This document shows, piece after piece, positions 62,014 to 64,000 of a stretch of DNA of 64,000 nt (within the stretch, counting starts at the first letter, position 1; each line of letters opens with the position of its first letter). The position numbers and the translations under genes are program-made. Location: NCBI RefSeq assembly GCF_051014685.1, contig NC_135050.1, positions 1,240,001 through 1,304,000 of the forward strand, read 5' to 3'. The notes beneath the pieces are model-generated. The model was given only the letters and a program-made list of their open reading frames with translations, did no database searches and had not been told where the DNA came from. The DNA is from Ptiloglossa arizonensis (lineage: Eukaryota; Arthropoda; Insecta; Hymenoptera; Colletidae).

Positions 62014-62674
62014 AAGGAATTAAATCAGCTGAACGAAGGAACACGAATAACCTTGAAAGTATCAAGTTACGCTATGCTCGGTAAGAGTTGCAAACTGATA
62101 CAAAATTTTGACGTGTAACTATAGTCACCTTGTAAACAGTGAGCAATTGTAGTTACTGTAAAGACAGTGATAAGTAAAAACTGCACGAACCAACGTGTAC
62201 CCTGTTTCGGTTTATAAAATGACGAGTCTTTCGACATCGACACTCCAGATGTCGACACCAACAGACGATAGTCTAGACTTGTCGTGATAAGGAATGAAAA
62301 AAGGTAAAAGAGAACGGTTTTCGCCAGAGGGGAAGTGACCTTGACCGAACAGTTTACTTGACCACGACTTTAGACGTTCTTCAATTTTAAACAACTGCTG
62401 TCCAACGTGTGCTTTTTCTCCATTCCAATTGTTGAAATTGTGTGCGTTTCCTCCCACACTATATTTTCATTAAGTTGAATGCGTTCTTTCGTTCGACTAT
62501 ACGTTTAAACTTTTTGGATAAAAAATATCTCGAATGTAAAAACTCGTGTTTTACTTAACAATAGAAAGAAGGAAAGAAATACAGGATGATTGTTTCACTT
62601 ACTTCTTTAATAGAGAAAAAAAGGAATATCGAGTTGCATCTATTGTAATAGTTATAAGTATAAAAAAAATATAT

Positions 62675-63127
62675 AGGGTGTTCTGAAATTTATGGTACAA
62701 AAGGGGTCAGGTAGATTCTATGGTTCGAAGTAAGTCGAAAATATGGAATAATAAAATTACATCGGAAGCTTCATTTTCGAGAAAAATTATTTTGGAAATT
62801 AATTTAGTACATCTAGTACACGTACACTTAACTAATGAGCGACATTACGGTTTCTAATCTTTTAAAGTGTCTTCTACATATCTTTGAAACGCATTAATAG
62901 ATAAGTATTGACAGTAAACAGAATTTTATACAAAAATAATCATAGGAGCCATCTCTAGTGAAATACGTAACGCTGATCATCGGTTAGGTCCACTACATTA
63001 ATTTTCAAATGCGTTTTTCCCAAAAAACGAAGTCTTCGATGCAAATCTATTACTCTTGATTTTCGCCTTATTTTGAGCCACAGAATATTTATGACCCAAT
63101 TTGTACCATGAATTTTGAGACACCTTG
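62675..63127. mobile_element. 453-bp MITE with ~135-bp inverted repeats
   Basis: The ends AGGGTGTTCTGAAATTTATG and, read inward from the right, AAGGTGTCTCAAAATTCATG are followed by further paired blocks (GGTACAAA, GGGTCA, TCGAAG). The arms differ at many sites, so the insertion is old. TA precedes the left end. No ORF is present. Confidence 0.7.
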
Positions 63128-63866
63128 TACATTATGAGGATGCGACGAGTCTAGTGTCTCCGTGGTAAGGAAGCTTACAGACGCCATTTACTATGATCGG
63201 TATCGTGTTCAGGTGAGTATGAGAGAATCCCCAAGGTGTCGTGAGATTTGGCTCAAACAACACTGTTGTCCAAAATTGATGTTTTTACTATTACGCAATT
63301 TTTGTTTTCATTTCTTGGTTGAGAACCCCTATTTCGTCTCTGTATTTACGAACAAATGCTTAATACACCAGAGCAGGTGACTGAGAACCCGATTAACGCT
63401 GTATGTCAGTAGTTCTTCGTTTTTAATTCTGATTCTGCACCATGTGCTAAATAGGTGCCGGTATCGAGCTTAATACATCGTTTACAACGAATCGTTCGAT
63501 ACGAATCAAATGTCGCAGAGCACGGTTCGTAACTCGTTGTGAGAAAATTAAATTGTGTAAGAAATTAGTGAAATTATTACGGGAATAGGATAAGCCACTT
63601 ACATAAGGAGTTATAAACCGTGATCCACTGGCAAATCAGTTGGGACATTAGGCAAGTGATCAAGACACGACTCGTGATTCTGTTCGGAAAAGACGTCGAA
63701 GTGGAAGTTCTCCAGCACCAATGAGATTCGAGCTCCCACTACAACGTCTTCGTGCGTCAAAGCTGACAACAAGTTTTCATATAAGAGATTGACCATGTTC
63801 TAAAAAGAATAGAGTACCAAGTACTGTCGCATCGAGTATATTATATTACATAACTTACTCGATATA

Positions 63867-64000
63867 CAGGGTGGACCATGTAACGCTTGAATATCCGTCA
63901 TTTACGGTTTTGCGAAATAATTCTTTGAAGAGACACGCGTAACGAAAGCGTTATTTTTTTTTCCAAAGTCGTTTTCCACGAGAATTTTAGATAATCGATA
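63867..64000. repeat. Partial repeat element at window edge
   Basis: CAGGGTGGACCATGTAACGC after TA resembles the CAGGGTG-type ends of insect repeats and a short similar word near 39515 (ACAGGGTGGACCGACTTGG). Only one end is in the window, so type and length are unknown. Confidence 0.35.

Larger units (their letters stand above)
60098..64000 (-). other. Upstream eEF1A intron region, repeats only
   Basis: I looked for the missing N-terminal eEF1A exon (GHVDSGKST and DAPGHRD motifs) on the - strand and did not find it, so this is probably intron. Two inverted-repeat elements (61274-62013 and 62675-63127) and the start of a third repeat (63867 to the edge) lie here. Between 60.1 and 61.27 kb and between 63.13 and 63.86 kb I see nothing supportable. 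Confidence 0.6.

Noticed and set aside
1..64000. CRISPR arrays, tRNA or rRNA genes, bacterial operons
   Set aside because: The tandem repeats lack unique spacers of fixed length, no cloverleaf with a GGTTCGA-type arm was found, and gene structure is eukaryotic.

Overview
The window looks like nuclear DNA of an insect, most likely a hymenopteran and possibly a bee. It has intron-split genes with GT/AG borders, very low gene density, AT-rich DNA with abundant TCGA/CG words, and many small DNA-transposon remnants. No bacterial-type operon, CRISPR array, tRNA or rRNA gene was recognised.

Two genes are supported. The first, on the + strand, is clockwork orange (cwo), a bHLH-Orange transcriptional repressor of the circadian clock. 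Its shared body is three exons at 50838-51021 (bHLH), 51117-51353 (Orange domain) and 51435-52012 (C-terminal region). Two different short coding exons can each join the bHLH exon in phase 0: a distal one at 20716-20808, about 30 kb upstream, and a proximal one at 49253-49369. This suggests two promoters and two N-termini, giving proteins of about 363 and 371 residues. The second gene, on the - strand and convergent with cwo, is eEF1A (translation elongation factor 1-alpha). Exons for residues 105-461 lie at 59588-60097, 56824-57317 and 55968-56036. The exon or exons for the first ~104 residues are not in the window and should lie beyond position 64000.

Layout: 1-20.4 kb is gene-free and packed with repeats. 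20.4-50.8 kb is the distal cwo exon and its long intron, which carries MITEs, minisatellites, a hAT-like remnant and paired CACGTG E-boxes. 50.8-52.0 kb is the cwo body. 52.0-56.0 kb is the convergent intergenic gap. 56.0-60.1 kb is the eEF1A 3' part, whose 2.27-kb intron holds a cluster of three large inverted repeats. 60.1-64.0 kb is probably an upstream eEF1A intron and contains two long-inverted-repeat elements and the start of another repeat.

The points most worth a second look are these. The cwo distal exon border lies in a 149-bp tandem duplication whose upstream copy lost both the acceptor and the ATG. A mariner-type MITE has its empty target site preserved in a second copy of the host repeat 37 kb away. 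Two loci have minisatellite arms in opposite orientation, resembling Foldback elements. One piggyBac-type MITE has intact TTAA on both sides. An unclassified 740-bp inverted-repeat element contains a small ORF. All calls come from reading the sequence; no database search was run.
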